A DNA stretch of 64,000 nt, from assembly GCA_016946835.1 (NCBI GenBank), contig JACVTC010000217.1, positions 64,001 through 128,000 of the forward strand. The letters are read 5' to 3'. The stretch comes from Neocallimastix lanati (nom. inval.) (lineage: Eukaryota; Neocallimastigomycota; Neocallimastigomycetes; Neocallimastigales; Neocallimastigaceae). A program made the translations under genes and the position numbers. Below are positions 16,245-27,782 of this stretch, piece after piece. Every line of letters starts with the position of its first letter. Within the stretch, counting starts at the first letter, position 1. The notes under the pieces are model-generated. The model saw nothing but the letters and a program-made list of their open reading frames with translations. It was not told the origin of the DNA and did not search any database.

Positions 16245-17895
16245 ACTTAAAGAAAAATTAATGAATGCTCCAATTTTAAAATTTCCATGTTTCGAGAAAG
16301 AATTTATTATTCGAACGGATGCATCGTATGATGGCATTGGTGGTGTCTTATTAAAAAAAGATGATGAAACAAAAAAAGAGCATCCTGTACACTATATAAG
16401 TAGAACATTAACTAAACATGAAAGAAATTACGGAATTACAGATCTAGAAGGAACTGCTCTATTTTATTGCTTAACAAAATTTAAACCTTATATTATGGGA
16501 AATCCCATTAAAACAATAATCTATACTGATCATAAACCCTTAGTAGGATTATTCAACAAGAAAGAACCAACAAGTGCTCGACAAACCAGATGGTGTTTAG
16601 CTGTAAATCTTTTAGGTGTAGAAATTCGATATGAACCTGGCAAAAAGAATGTTGTAGCTGATGCTCTTTCTCGAATGAAAAGTATAAATGATAAGAAAAT
16701 ATTGGCAACAAAACTCTCTTCAAATATTGATGAATCTTTATTATCTAAAGTTGTAAAAGAATTTATAGAAGAAAAATTTACAACAATTGATGGAATTGAA
16801 TATTTTGTAGATGGAAATACTTATAGGAAATTAATCACTGATACTAATGAAAAGGTCAAACTTATTCTTGAAGCTCACAGCATAGGACATGAAGGATATA
16901 ATAAAACTTACCAACGATTACGAAAAAGTTACTATTGGAACAACATGGTAAATGATATTAAAAGAATTATTTCAAAATGCGAACAATGTCAATTAAATAG
17001 ACCCAAAGCATACCCAGAACCAACAGAAGATATTCCTACAGAAGTTGAAGGACCTTTCACACATTTAGGTTTAGATATAATTGGACCTCTAGAGAAAACA
17101 TCAAACAATAATAAATATATTTTGGTAATCGTGGACTATTTTACTAAATGGGTAGAGGCCGAGCCAACTGAAAATGTAACTTCAAAAGATGTAATAAAAT
17201 TTTTAATTAATGTATTCTCTCGTCATGGTGTGCCTCAAACAATTACAACTGATAATGGTGTTCAATTCAATTCGGATATGACAAAAATGTTCCTAGACCT
17301 TTATGATGTGTATGTGAGGTTCAGTACAACTTATCATCCAGAAACGAACGGTCTTACAGAAAACCGAAATAAAGAAATTGGAAAACTACTTAGACTTTTA
17401 GGAAATAAACAAAAAGAATGGGACGAAGTCTTACCTTCCGCTTTATGGGCTCTTCGTACAACCAAAAATTCGGTTACTAATCACTCTAGCTTTGAACTTG
17501 TTTATGGACGAGAAGACCAACAACCCTTTGACATAGCTGCTAGACCAGCTAAAAGTGTAAACAAATCTTCGGATGAAATCCTATTGGAAAAATTTGTCAA
17601 TCACTACTTATGGACTATGGAAGCTGCGGCCAACATCAAAAATGCAAATAAATACTGGGCTACTCGTAGAGAACAAAAGAATAGTATGAATCAGGCCAAA
17701 AGAATAAAACCTGGTGATTTAGTCTTAGTAAGGAATTTTACTCGAACCAAGTTAGAACCATATTTTGTTGGACCACTCTAAGTAATTAAGAAACAATTCA
17801 ACACTGTAACATTGACCGATCCTAAGTCAGGTATACAAATGAACCGCAATGTTCATTTGAAGAACATAATCAAGTTTAACTCAGCTTCTGTATAG
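16245..17895 (+). pseudogene. Ty3/gypsy pol fragment: RNase H and integrase of the split element
   Basis: Continuation of the pol frame that stops at 9597. RNase H has its first catalytic Asp in RTDASYDGIGGVLL, the YTDHKPL motif, and VVADALSR at its end. The integrase zinc domain (GHEGYNKTYQRLRKSYYW...CEQCQ) and catalytic core (GLDIIGPL, TTDNGVQFNSD, HPETNGLTENRN) carry the D, D, E residues. A TAA at 17779-17781 truncates the integrase tail, but the same frame stays open through NRNVHLKNIIKF to TAG at 17893-17895. That stop is therefore a late lesion. The polypurine block and LTR follow within 25 bp. No chromodomain is visible, unlike the inserted element, so the two belong to different gypsy lineages. 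Confidence 0.87.
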
Positions 17896-17918
17896 CTTGA
17901 GTCTTAGCGAGGGCATCT

Positions 17919-18823
17919 TGTTAAGGAATGAACAAATAATGTTAATTTTATTATTTTTCATATAAATAACTTAACCATTAAAATTAAATTATTTATTTCC
18001 TTACTTGGAGAACTTTCTTATGTTCTATTACTGCCAAATTATTACTAATATTAAAATTATTATTATTAATATAAATTCTTTATCAATATCAATACTTTAT
18101 TATTAAAATTAATACTATATTATTAATATCAATATTATTATCAATATCTAGTTTTATTAAAATGATTTATTCTATCAATATTTTATTATTAAAGAAAATT
18201 TTATTTTACAAATATTACTAATACAGATTATTTATTATTAATAAAAAAATTAATATAATTAATAATGATTTAAAAATATTTTACTTAAATCCATGATCCT
18301 TGTCATTAAAATTATTAATACTTCCTTCCAAAATACACCCTATTTATAATAAGATTAATAATAGATAATAATCTAAAATACTTTTATTTAAAAATAGTAT
18401 AAAATTAAATAATACTCTATTACTAATAGTTCTGTAAAAGTAATAAAATTATTTTTAAAATATATTATTACTACAATTAATAATAAATAGTTTAGAATTT
18501 AATAATATTTAATAATTATTTATTATAATAGAATAGATTATGAATTTATAATTCAAACATGTAACTCTAAAATATTCTAAAGAAATGGCTTGACCATTTC
18601 TAACGATTAAAAAAAATATATAAATAGATGAGAAAATTGTATTTGAGAAAAATAATCTTGAAAAAGATAATCTTATTGAATTAAATTATTTTTTTTAGTT
18701 TTAATTGAATAATTTTTATTAAATAAATAAATAAAATATTTTAAAAAAGATATATTTTAATTTTTAATTTTTATTTTAGTGTTTATTTCTTTGTTTATTA
18801 TTATTCTGTCCCGAACCTCAACA
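17919..18823 (+). repeat. 3' LTR of the truncated gypsy element
   Basis: Begins TGTTAAGG right after a purine tract and ends CCTCAACA, nearly its inverted complement. It contains a TATATAAATAG box at about 18617 as expected for an LTR promoter. The alternative end CGTTACA (18842) would place the boundary four bases before the transposase ATG at 18846. No second LTR is present to settle this. Confidence 0.6.
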
Positions 18824-18845
18824 TTGTTATGAGTTTCGTTACAAA

Positions 18846-20248
18846 ATGGAAGAAAACATAACTATTTATATAAGTGAGTCTAACAAAGGAGAAGAACAAA
18901 TCATTATTAATAAACAATATAAATTTAATTTTTCACATTCAAGGAAAGATAATTCAAGAGTTTATAAATGTACCGAATATATAAAAAATAATAAATGTAA
19001 ATCTTTTATTATTTTAAATAATGAGAAAGAAATCTTAAAATATGAGAGTTTACATAATCATCCTGGAAACGAATACAGTGTATCCCTATCTGTAATGAAA
19101 CATAAAATTAAAGATGAAATTAAAAAATATTCAAATCCTTTTGATATAAAATGAAAAAGACTATATAATGAAATTTCTAAAAAAATGGGATTTATATATC
19201 CGTGTCTAGAATATTTTTCAGTTAAAACTCTAATATTAAGAAGTATTAATAAAAAACTACCATCCAATGTAACAAATTTTAATGAAATTCCTAATGAATC
19301 TGAATATTATAAAACTGAACGAAATGAAGATTTTATGATATTCAAAAATTCTGATTTAGTAATTTTTCAATCCCCTTTTCAAGCAAAATTATTTAAGAAA
19401 TATAATAATGATATATTTGTGGATGGTACTTTTTATATCGCACCTAAATTTAGTCAACAAGTGTTTATTACTAGAACTTACGTTAAAGAATTGAATAGTT
19501 TTTATACTACTTCTTATGCAATATTAAGAAATAAAAAGCAAAAAACATATAAAATATTATTCAATAAATTAAAACAAAATTCTAATAATAATATTATAAC
19601 TGAACCAAAAAATGTACATTGAGATTTTGAAAAAGGCATATCCAAAGCAGTTAAAAAAATATTTCCTAATATAAATATTAAATACTGTATTTGGCATTAT
19701 AAAAATTTATTAGAAATTAAAAAAAATGAATTGTGCCGTAATGAAGTGAACGATGATGAAAAAAAATTTAATTATTACAAAGGAATTTCAAACTTACCAT
19801 TTATCAACCCTGAATACATAATGGATATTTTTTCATTAATTAAAACTAAATCCATTGAAAAAAATTCTTGTCAATTTTTAAAATTTTTAGAATATTTTTA
19901 TGAAACATATTTATTTGGTTACGATATGAAAAGTTGGAATTATTATAATAATATTGAACATATAACCAATAATGCTTCAGAATCACTCAATAATTCTTTA
20001 AATAAACTATTTCCAATGAAACCAAATTTTTATGAATTAATAAATAAATTAAAAGAACAGGAACATTTATCATATTATGATTACCAAATGAAAATAAAAG
20101 GAATTTGGAGAATAAAAAAAAAATAAAAACAAAAACTGATGAAATTAATATCTTAATTGAAAAATACAAAAATAAAGAAGCCAAGTTAATTGATATTAAA
20201 TATGATAGAAGTGATCTTACTAAATTGTGGTTTGAATGTTTAATTTAA
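18846..20248 (+). pseudogene. MULE (Mutator-like) transposase with N-terminal FLYWCH-type zinc finger, broken copy
   Basis: The N-terminal region has the spaced Cys/His pattern of a FLYWCH finger (YKCTEYIKNNKC ... LHNH). The transposase core follows: FVDGTFYIAPKFSQQVFIT contains the first catalytic Asp of the MULE DDE domain, and the later block IKYCIWHYKNLLEIKK is characteristic of the same family. The third acidic part lies around HITNNASESLNN. Lesions: TGA at about 19152, TGA at about 19621 where the sister copy at 22696-24119 has a Cys codon, and a frameshift near 20125 in an A run. A further in-frame block ends at TAA 20246-20248. The start lies 23 bp after the neighbouring LTR, so the element's 5' end was probably removed by the gypsy insertion. 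Inactive. Confidence 0.8.
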
Positions 20249-20457
20249 ATAATATTTTATAAATATTATTTTATAATAAATAATTATGAAATGACAGAGG
20301 AATTTCCAAAAGAAAAAATCATTAAAATTCTTTCATACAAAAACTTATAATTAAATTTATTAATTAAAATTTTATAATTATTAAAAAGTTAAAATGTTTA
20401 TATACTTGATAAAATTTATGTAGTTTAAATAAATATTCTATAATTTTATTATTATAA

Positions 20458-21101
20458 TGTAACGAAATCTTCAGTTAGTAAAATTAGAACTTTGGTTCAA
20501 TGGTTAGTTACATTGACCATGACCAATACTTCATGGGTTCGACTCACACCTCAACCCATTTTGCATTAATAATTATTTTATTAATTATTTTATTAATTAT
20601 TAATAATATCTTCTTGAATATTCTTTCTGTATAAAATTATAGAAAGTTAAAGATTCTTTCGGTTCGTAATTCAACCGAAATGAATTTAGAAATTCTTATT
20701 ATATAAATTATTTTATTCTTTTTTGATAAGATTCATTTTCATCAATTAAAATCTATATTCTAGAAACTTTACATTATTAATTATTACAAACATATTTCTA
20801 AATATCTCTTTAAAATTATTTTTACATGTTAAAACTGTTTTTCCGTTAAAAGTATAAATAGTGCGAACTTCACGAATGAAAATATTTTTCTTGGTGCTTT
20901 TATTAATAATAATTAACGTATAAGTAATTCGAAATATTACCTTGTTGATTAATATTAATAATTATTTTAAATTTTATAATTAATAAAAAATATTTCTAAT
21001 AAAACGAATTATTTATACAGATAGTGTAAACCTATTGAGTTTTCTCCTTTCTGTGTTTCTATATCTCATCCCGCCTTTACAATAGAAGCACCTCCGTTAC
21101 A
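20458..21101. mobile_element. Solo LTR with TATAA target duplication
   Basis: 644 bp unit with perfect inverted termini TGTAACG...CGTTACA. It is flanked by five-base duplications TATAA (20453-20457 and 21102-21106). No internal retrotransposon coding is present, as left by LTR-LTR recombination. A TATAAATAG box lies at about 20852. Its left part contains the tRNA-like module at 20486-20557. It is inserted just downstream of the broken transposase. Confidence 0.82.
20486..20557 (+). ncRNA. tRNA-like sequence with intact Pol III A and B boxes inside the solo LTR
   Basis: TGGTTCAATGG (20493-20503) fits the A-box consensus and GGTTCGACTC (20536-20545) fits the B box. They start 43 bp apart, the spacing found in real tRNA genes. 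Placed in tRNA register the triplet at the anticodon position is CAT, with a weak ATTG/CAAT stem. However, the acceptor arm (AGAACTT against CTCAACC) does not pair and the T stem is imperfect, so this is not a working tRNA. It may be a tRNA-derived or SINE-like piece captured by the LTR. Confidence 0.45.
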
Positions 21102-21109
21102 TATAATTA

Positions 21110-21935
21110 ATTTTATTAATAATTGTTTAAATATTTTATTAATATTTTTTTTAAAATAAATAATCCTATATTTTTATATTTTATTATTAATATCAATATT
21201 ATATTTTTATATTTTTATATTTTATTATTAATATTTATAATTAATTTTATTAATAATTGTTTAAATATTTTATTAATATTTTTTTAAATAAATAAATCTA
21301 TATAATTACTAAAGTATTTTATTAATAGTTGTTTAAATATTTTATTAATATTTTTTAAATAAATAAATATTAATATTTTTTTAAAATAAATAAATCTATA
21401 TAATTGTTAAAGTATTTTATTAATATTTTTTTTTAAATAAATAAATCTATATAATTGTTAAAGTATTTTATTAATATTTTTTTTAAATAAATAAATCTAT
21501 ATAATTGTTAAAGTATTTTATTAATATTTTTTTTTAAATAAATAAATCTATATAATTACTAAAGTATTTTATTAATAGTTGTTTAAATATTTTATTAATA
21601 TTTTTTAAATAAATAAATATTAATATTTTTTTAAAATAAATAAATCTATATAATTGTTAAAGTATTTTATTAATATTTTTTTTTAAATAAATAAATCTAT
21701 ATAATTGTTAAAGTATTTTATTAATATTTTTTTTAAATAAATAAATCTATATAATTGTTAAAGTATTTTATTAATATTTTTTTTTAAATAAATAAATCTA
21801 TATAATTGTTAAAGTATTTTATTATATTTTTTTTAAATAAATAAATCTATATAATTGTTAAAGTATTTTATTAATATTTTTTTTAAATAAATAAATCTAT
21901 ATAATTGTTAAAGTATTTTATTAATATTTTTTTTT
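21110..21935. repeat. Tandem array of a roughly 50 bp A+T-rich unit with higher-order structure
   Basis: The unit is roughly TCTATATAATTGTTAAAG plus a T/A tail with TATTTTATTAATATTT and AAATAAATAAA. It recurs about a dozen times, with T-run length the main variation. A variant block starting ATAATTACTAAAG with an extra TAGTTGTTTAAATATT segment occurs twice, at about 21300 and 21548. The whole array therefore includes a duplicated block of about 250 bp. One copy of the unit is also found at 29830-29880. Confidence 0.85.
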
Positions 21936-22187
21936 TACAAAAAATAAACCTTTTAATTGTTTGAATATTTTATTTTATTTTATTTTATTTTATTTTTTGT
22001 AAAAAAATATTTATTTTTATTTAACCATTATAATTTATTTAATTATACACTTTATAATTTTTAAGAAAAAAATTACAAATTAATAATACAACAAAATAGT
22101 ATCATATAACTATTAATTTAAAAAGCCTCAAAATTTGATATATCACGTGAAAAAAATTGGCGTTTTGGACCTCTCCAGAATAATTAA
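21930..22187 (+). repeat. Dispersed repeat, copy 1, ending ATTGGCGTTTTGGACCTCTCC
   Basis: About 250 bp closely similar to 29905-30140 in the same orientation. It holds the distinctive segment AAAAGCCTCAAAATTT followed by ATATATCACGTGAAAA and the abrupt end GGACCTCTCC. Both copies directly follow the 50 bp unit, so array and tail move together. No coding. The sharp shared right end suggests a transposon terminus; the matching left end was not found. Confidence 0.75.
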
Positions 22188-22695
22188 ATAAATCATATAA
22201 TAGTTAGATTTTATGATTTTAATTCTTTTATTTAAATGTTATTAAAAATATAAATGTTATTAATAATAATTCTTTTATTTAAATGTTATTAAAAATATAA
22301 ATGTTATTAATAATTATTATTTTACTAAAATGTTATTAATAAAAAAAACACATAAAAATATAAATGTTATTAATAATAATTCTTTTACTTAAATGTTATT
22401 AAAAATATAAAACTAATAATAATAATTTTTTTATTTAAATTTTATTAATAAAAAAATTATATAAAATTACAAATGTTATTAAAAATATAAATTTTATTAA
22501 TAATTCTTTTTTTTAAAAATTATTAAACGAAATAATAATTATAATGACAAAACCATAAATTATACATTGTATTTGAATATTTATTAAAACTGTATAAATT
22601 TAATATGCTTTATAAATTAAATTATTGAATGACAGAATTCTGATTATTTCATTTGGTCATTCCTCATTTCTTAATTATTTATTATAAAGTAATAT
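22188..22695. repeat. Degenerate repeats of AAATGTTATTAAAAATATAAATGTTATTAATA
   Basis: Between about 22225 and 22510 a unit with TTCTTTTATTTAAATGTTATT and AAAAATATAAATGTTATT is repeated four to five times with drift. The remainder is featureless A+T sequence up to the stop of the minus-strand transposase. Confidence 0.55.
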
Positions 22696-24119
22696 TTATA
22701 TTATATTATTTAAATCAGTTAAACAATCAAACCACAAATTAATAATATTATTTCTATCACATTTAGCATCAATTAACTTGGCTTCAATACTTTTGTAGCG
22801 TTCAATTAAGACACTGATTTCATTAGCTTTATTTATTGCTCTTTTTTTTATTTTCCAAATTCCTCTTATTTTTCTTTGATAATCATAATATGATAAATGT
22901 TCAAGTTCATTTAATTTATCTATTAATTCATAAAAAGATGGTTTTGTTTGAAATAAATTATTTAAATAATTATTGAGTGATTCTGAGGCATTGTTTGTTA
23001 TATGTTCTATATTATTATAATAATTCCAAATTTTCATATCATAATCAATTAAATATGTTTTATAAAAATATTCTAAAAATTTTAAAAATTGACAATAATT
23101 ATTTTTAATGGATTTAATTTTAATTATAACATAAATATCAAATATATATTCAGGATTTATAAATGGTAAATTTGAAATAGCTTTATAATAAATAAATATA
23201 TTATTATTATTTTTTACTTCATTATAGCATAATTTATTTTTTTTAATTTCTAGTGATTTTTTATAATGCCAAATGCAATATTTAATATTTGTATTAGGAA
23301 ATATTGTTTTTGCTGCATTAGATATGGCCCTTTCAAAATCACAATGCAAATTTTTTGGTTCAATTCTAATATTATTGTTACATGTATTAGCATTTTTTTT
23401 CAATTTTTCAAATAACATTTTATATGTTTCTTGTTCTTTATTTTTTAATATTGCAAAAGAAGTAGTGTAAAAACTTTCTAATTCTTTAGCATAAGTTCTT
23501 GTAATAAATACTTGATAACTAAATTTAGGGGCAATAAAAAAAGTACCATCAACAAATATATCATCATTATATTCCCTAAATAATTTTGCTTGAAAAGGGG
23601 ATTGAAAAATTATTAAATTAGAATTTTTGAATATCATAAAATTTTCACCTCGCTTTGTTTTATAATATTCAGATTCACTTGGTATTTCAGCAAATGTTGT
23701 TAAATTGGATGGTAGTTTTTTATTTAAATTTCTTGATATTTGGGATTTAATTGAATTATATTCTGGATATATAAGTCCCATTTCTTTAGAAATTTTATTA
23801 TATAGGGGTTTTATTTTTATACCAAAAGGAATTGAACTTTTTTCAATTCCATCTTTAATTTTATGTTTCATTATAGATAGGGATACATCGTATTCATTTT
23901 CAGGATGATTATGTGAACTATTATACTTTAAAATTTCTTTCTTATCATTTAAAATAATAAAGATTTACATTTATTTATTTTTTTATATTCTGTACATTTA
24001 TACACTTTGGAATTATCTTTTCTTTTATATGAAAAATTAAATTTATATTTTTTATTAATAATAATTTGTTCTTTTCCTTTGTTGGATTCACTTACATCAA
24101 TAATTAAATTTTCTTCCAT
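22696..24119 (-). pseudogene. MULE (Mutator-like) transposase with FLYWCH-type finger, nearly intact copy
   Basis: Same family as 18846-20248 and in the opposite orientation. The ATG at 24119 opens MEENLIIDVSESNKG. A one-base loss in a T run within the zinc finger (near 23955) shifts the frame. From the internal ATG at 23871 391 residues are open to TAA. The core shows FVDGTFFIAPKFSYQVFIT (first Asp), HCDFERAISNAAKTIFPN (second Asp region), YCIWHYKKSLE, and NNASESLN (Glu). The C-terminal tail LWFDCLTDLNNII is present here but lost in the other copy. The polypeptide would cut and paste the element's DNA. With a single slip lesion it is younger than its sister. The terminal inverted repeats were not identified. 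Confidence 0.8.
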
Positions 24120-24410
24120 TTCTATATTTTTATAAATAATTTTTAATTATATAATTATAATTATTATATTAATTATCCAATATTATTCTTAATTTTGAAA
24201 AATTAATTTTTCAATTATTTGTAAAATAAATAAATAAATAAATAAATAAAGAATATTATAATATAAGTACAAATATATAAAATAAATATTAAATGTAATA
24301 TTATAGAAGTACAAGTATGTATAATAAAATAAATATTTATTATTTTTTTTTATTAAAGAATATTAAATATAATTTATTTTTAAAAATAAAATGTTTTATT
24401 TAATTATATA

Positions 24411-24634
24411 TGTTAGAAAGCAAAAAATCATTTATATTTGTTAAGAAATTAGAGCACACTTAATGATAAATATATAATAATATTAGTCAATTAACTATTA
24501 TTTTATATTATATTTTATTAAAATAAAAGACCTCAATTTCAAATATAAAATTACATTATTTCTTTTATATAATTATAAGTATGTATACACTATGTAATGT
24601 CATAATGTACATAAAATAAGTGTGAACCTTAATA
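24411..24634 (-). repeat. Probable 3' LTR of the copia fragment
   Basis: On the minus strand a purine tract (GTAGGGGGAAT) follows the copia RNase H frame. It is the classical copia polypurine tract. Just beyond it sequence starts TATTAAGG, and the plus-strand beginning is TGTTAGAAAG at 24411, giving a short LTR with imperfect ends. No second LTR is available, so the length of 224 bp is a guess. Confidence 0.4.
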
Positions 24635-24717
24635 TTCCCCCTACATTATGCATTACTAGTTTAACTATTTTAATTTTATTTTATTTTATTTTATCTTATT
24701 TTTTTTTTTTAATTATT

Positions 24718-26550
24718 TTAATCTTTGAATATTTTATCAGTAAATATTTTCATATTAATTCCAGAAATACTTTTCGTTAAAGGATCAGCTAGCATTTTTT
24801 CTGTGTTGATATATTCTAATTGAATTTTATTTTCTAATATTTTCTCTTGAATAAATTTATATCTTATATCAATATGTTTACACCTACCTTTTGAGTTAGT
24901 ATCTTGAGCAATAGCAATACATGCCTTATTATCAACCATTATTTTAATTTTAAATTCTTTATCGAATATCTCTTTAAATAAATTTTTAAACCATAAGCCT
25001 TGTTTAGCACATTCTGTTAAACTTACGAATTCTGCTTCTGCAGTTGATAAAGTAACAGTCTTTTGTAATTGAGTTTTCCATGATATAGGGCTATCACCTA
25101 ATAAATAAATATATCCACTGGTTGATTTTCTTGTAGTCTCATCATTTGCAAATTCTGAATCTGAATAACCAATAAATTCATTGTTTCTGCTATAATAAAT
25201 TAATTTATTTTTTTGTACAATTTAAATATTGTAATATATTCATTAAAAATTTATAGTCCACTTCCGTAGGTTCTTCACAATGTCTGGAAGCCTGATTTAC
25301 AGCAAATGATATATCAGGTCTTGATTTTACGGCAATATAGAGTAATGCCCCTAATAAAGATTTAAATTCTTGAACATTTACGGATGGGGATCCTTCTCTT
25401 TCCTTTTCAGAGATCTTTCTAGTAGGGGTTTTAATAAGTTTGGTTTTGTTCATATTATATCTATCAATAATTTTATCAATATAGTCTGTTTGATTTATTT
25501 TATAACCATTTTTGGTTTTGTATATGTTGATACCAATAATTTTATTTGCAGATGATTCCTTTGATATTTTATATTTATATTTAAGTTTTTCAATAGTTTT
25601 GTTTATTTCATTATCATAACCTGTAATTAAAATATCGTCAACATATAAAGTCAATAAACTTATTAGTTTTTATTTTTATTATATTTTCCAAATAAGCATT
25701 TATCTGTTTTATATTGAATATAACCAGTACTCTTTAGGAATTTTGATATTTCATTAAACCACATACGACCAGCCTGTTTTAATCCGTATAAGGCCTTTTT
25801 TAATAACCAATATTTATTTTTCCTTTTATAGTTATTATCACCTTCTGGAATATTAGTATATATTTCATGATCAAGTTTGGCGTTTAGGTAAGATGCTTTA
25901 ATATCCAGTTGTTTTAAATTCCAATTTAAGTTAGTGACAATGGCTACTGTTAGTCTTAAACTGTCTGCTTGTACTGTTGGTGAATAAGTTTCTACGAAAT
26001 TCTGACCTGGAATTTGTTGAAAACCTTTAGCTACAAGTCGTGCCTTTTTGATATTATTGTCTTTTGTAGTAAATACCCATTTAGTATCAATAATATTTGC
26101 ATTAGTTGGAATCTTATCCACTATTTCCATTACTTTGTTATTGTACATATTGTTCAATTCGTCATTAATTGCGATTTTCCATTTTTCAGCGTCTTTTGTT
26201 CTAAGAGCTTGATTGAAGTTGGTTGGGTCTTTAGTTAAAATATTTAATATTTTATGTTCTTTATTTTTATTTTTATTTAATATTTTTATTTTCTTCTGAC
26301 TGAGTGGTCCAATATCAGAATCAGTATCATTATTTTCATTATCATTTGTATTATTATCATCTGTTGATCTTTTCCTTTTGTTGAATTCTTTATTATTAAC
26401 TTCAGTATATTTTTTGCTTATATTTGAATTAGTATTATTATCAATATTATCATGTATAAGAGTATTATAATTATTTAAATTTCCGAAGTTTTCATCAACA
26501 TTGTTCATTACATCATTTTCAATTTTTGAATTTTTAGAATTATTTTTCAC
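24718..26550 (-). pseudogene. Ty1/copia pol fragment: reverse transcriptase and RNase H, two frameshifts
   Basis: After an Asn-rich leader comes copia RT: WKIAINDELNNM, TKWVFTTKDNNIKKARLVAKG, the YSPTV block, LDIKASYLNA and KALYGLKQAGRMW. The frame breaks at about 25660 and resumes with LYVDDILITGYD carrying the catalytic Asp pair. It is open to about 25205, breaks again in an A run, and resumes with the RNase H region (SDSEFANDETTRKSTSGY, STAEAEF, VDNKACIAIAQ, HIDIRYKFIQE, ADPLTKSI) to TGA at 24718. Upstream gag, protease and integrase are missing, so the element is a truncated dead copy. Both frame breaks are single-base length changes in A/T runs. Confidence 0.88.
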
Positions 26551-26593
26551 ATCATTGTTATTATTATAATTTTTATTATTATTATTATTATTA

Positions 26594-27782
26594 TGTTAAA
26601 TTTAAATTGAGTGTTTAGGTAAGATTCTTGCTATATCTTTCCTAGTTTGGGTTAAATTGGTCAGGTCAAGATGTTTTTATTAATTATAACAATTAATTAA
26701 ATTTAAATAATAAATAACACACACAGAGTTTTATAATTAAGATTTCAATATTTAAGATTTATGTTTTATTAGAAGTTTATTTAATATATATTTTAAAAAT
26801 AAATTTTAACTAAGATTAATATAAAGGATTATTTATTGTTATAATTAATTCATTAACTTTATGTTAATAGTTTAGAATTTAATAATCTTACAAAGAATTC
26901 AAAATATGGAATTTCAAACCCTTTTTATACTAAACTAAAATAATAATTAACAATATAATTAATAATACATTTTAATCTTAATATATTCATACATGTATAT
27001 AAGCTATATAAAATATAATAAAATAATATTGATAAGAATCTTTTAATAAAATAACTATATAAATTATTCATAAAACAATTTAATAATAAAACTAATTTAA
27101 TAATAAAATATAAAATAAAATAAAATATTAAAACTAATTAAAAATTCTCTTTCGGAAATCTTTAGAATGATAAAGGATTCCTTAGAATCTTTTAGAAAAT
27201 AATTGAATAAAAATATATAATAATAAAATATATAAAACTTATAAAACTTATTTAAAATATTATAAAACTATTACTAATAACTAATTCTGTATTTTTCAAT
27301 TAATAATAAAAATTAATAATATAATTTCCAAGTTAAGAGATTTATCTAGTATAAATTTCTTAATTAATAATTTAGGGTCTTGATTAATAATTAAATTATA
27401 TTTTTATATTTAAATATCTTTAAAGTCCAATATCTCGTTATCTAGTAGTCCAATAAGGTTGATTTTAACATATGTTGTAGTTCTCGACCGTAGCTTTCTA
27501 ATGAATATAGTTTTAGCGGGAAATCATGATATAATATTTCCATTATTTGTGGAGTTATCGTTGTTTTTCTTCATGTTATTTTTATCAAATTCTTAAGGGT
27601 TAAATTAAATTAAATTATCTTTAATAAATAAGTCCAAACCCTTTGATTTCTAATTCTTTAATGTTTCTAATATTTATTTTTATAATTAAAATCGAATTAA
27701 AATAATTTTTGTCAATAACTAAATTAAATTTCAATTGTTCTAATAGTGAATTTTAACTTCAAATCCACTAGTATTCGTGACA
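26594..27782 (-). repeat. Probable 3' LTR of a second gypsy fragment
   Basis: Ends ATTCGTGACA at 27782 on the plus strand. Immediately beyond it is TCGCTCCCCCAAGG, which on the minus strand is a polypurine tract (CCTTGGGGGAGCGA) followed by TGTCACGAATAC. That is a gypsy 3' LTR junction. The other border is placed at TGTTAAATTT (26594) next to an (ATT)n tract, but is not proven. Confidence 0.55.

Larger units (their letters stand above)
7982..18823 (+). mobile_element. 5'-truncated Ty3/gypsy retrotransposon, split by a second gypsy element
   Basis: Pol coding sequence is open from 7982 with no gag, no 5' LTR and no primer-binding site upstream. It reads protease-RT to 9597, is broken by the element at 9598-16239, and resumes with RNase H-integrase from 16245. 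At the 3' end the purine-rich block GCGAGGGCATCT (17907-17918) directly precedes an LTR that starts TGTTAAGG. The LTR ends CCTCAACA at 18823, which pairs with the start at 7 of 8 positions. A second possible end is CGTTACA at 18842. The 5' side abuts the MITE-like element, so the loss of the 5' half is probably an old rearrangement. Confidence 0.8.

Noticed and set aside
20486-20557. Functional tRNA-Met gene
   Set aside because: Acceptor stem does not pair, anticodon and T stems are imperfect; kept only as a tRNA-like module.
22130-22187. Helitron 3' terminus
   Set aside because: The end CTCTCC lacks the CTRR motif and no hairpin precedes it.
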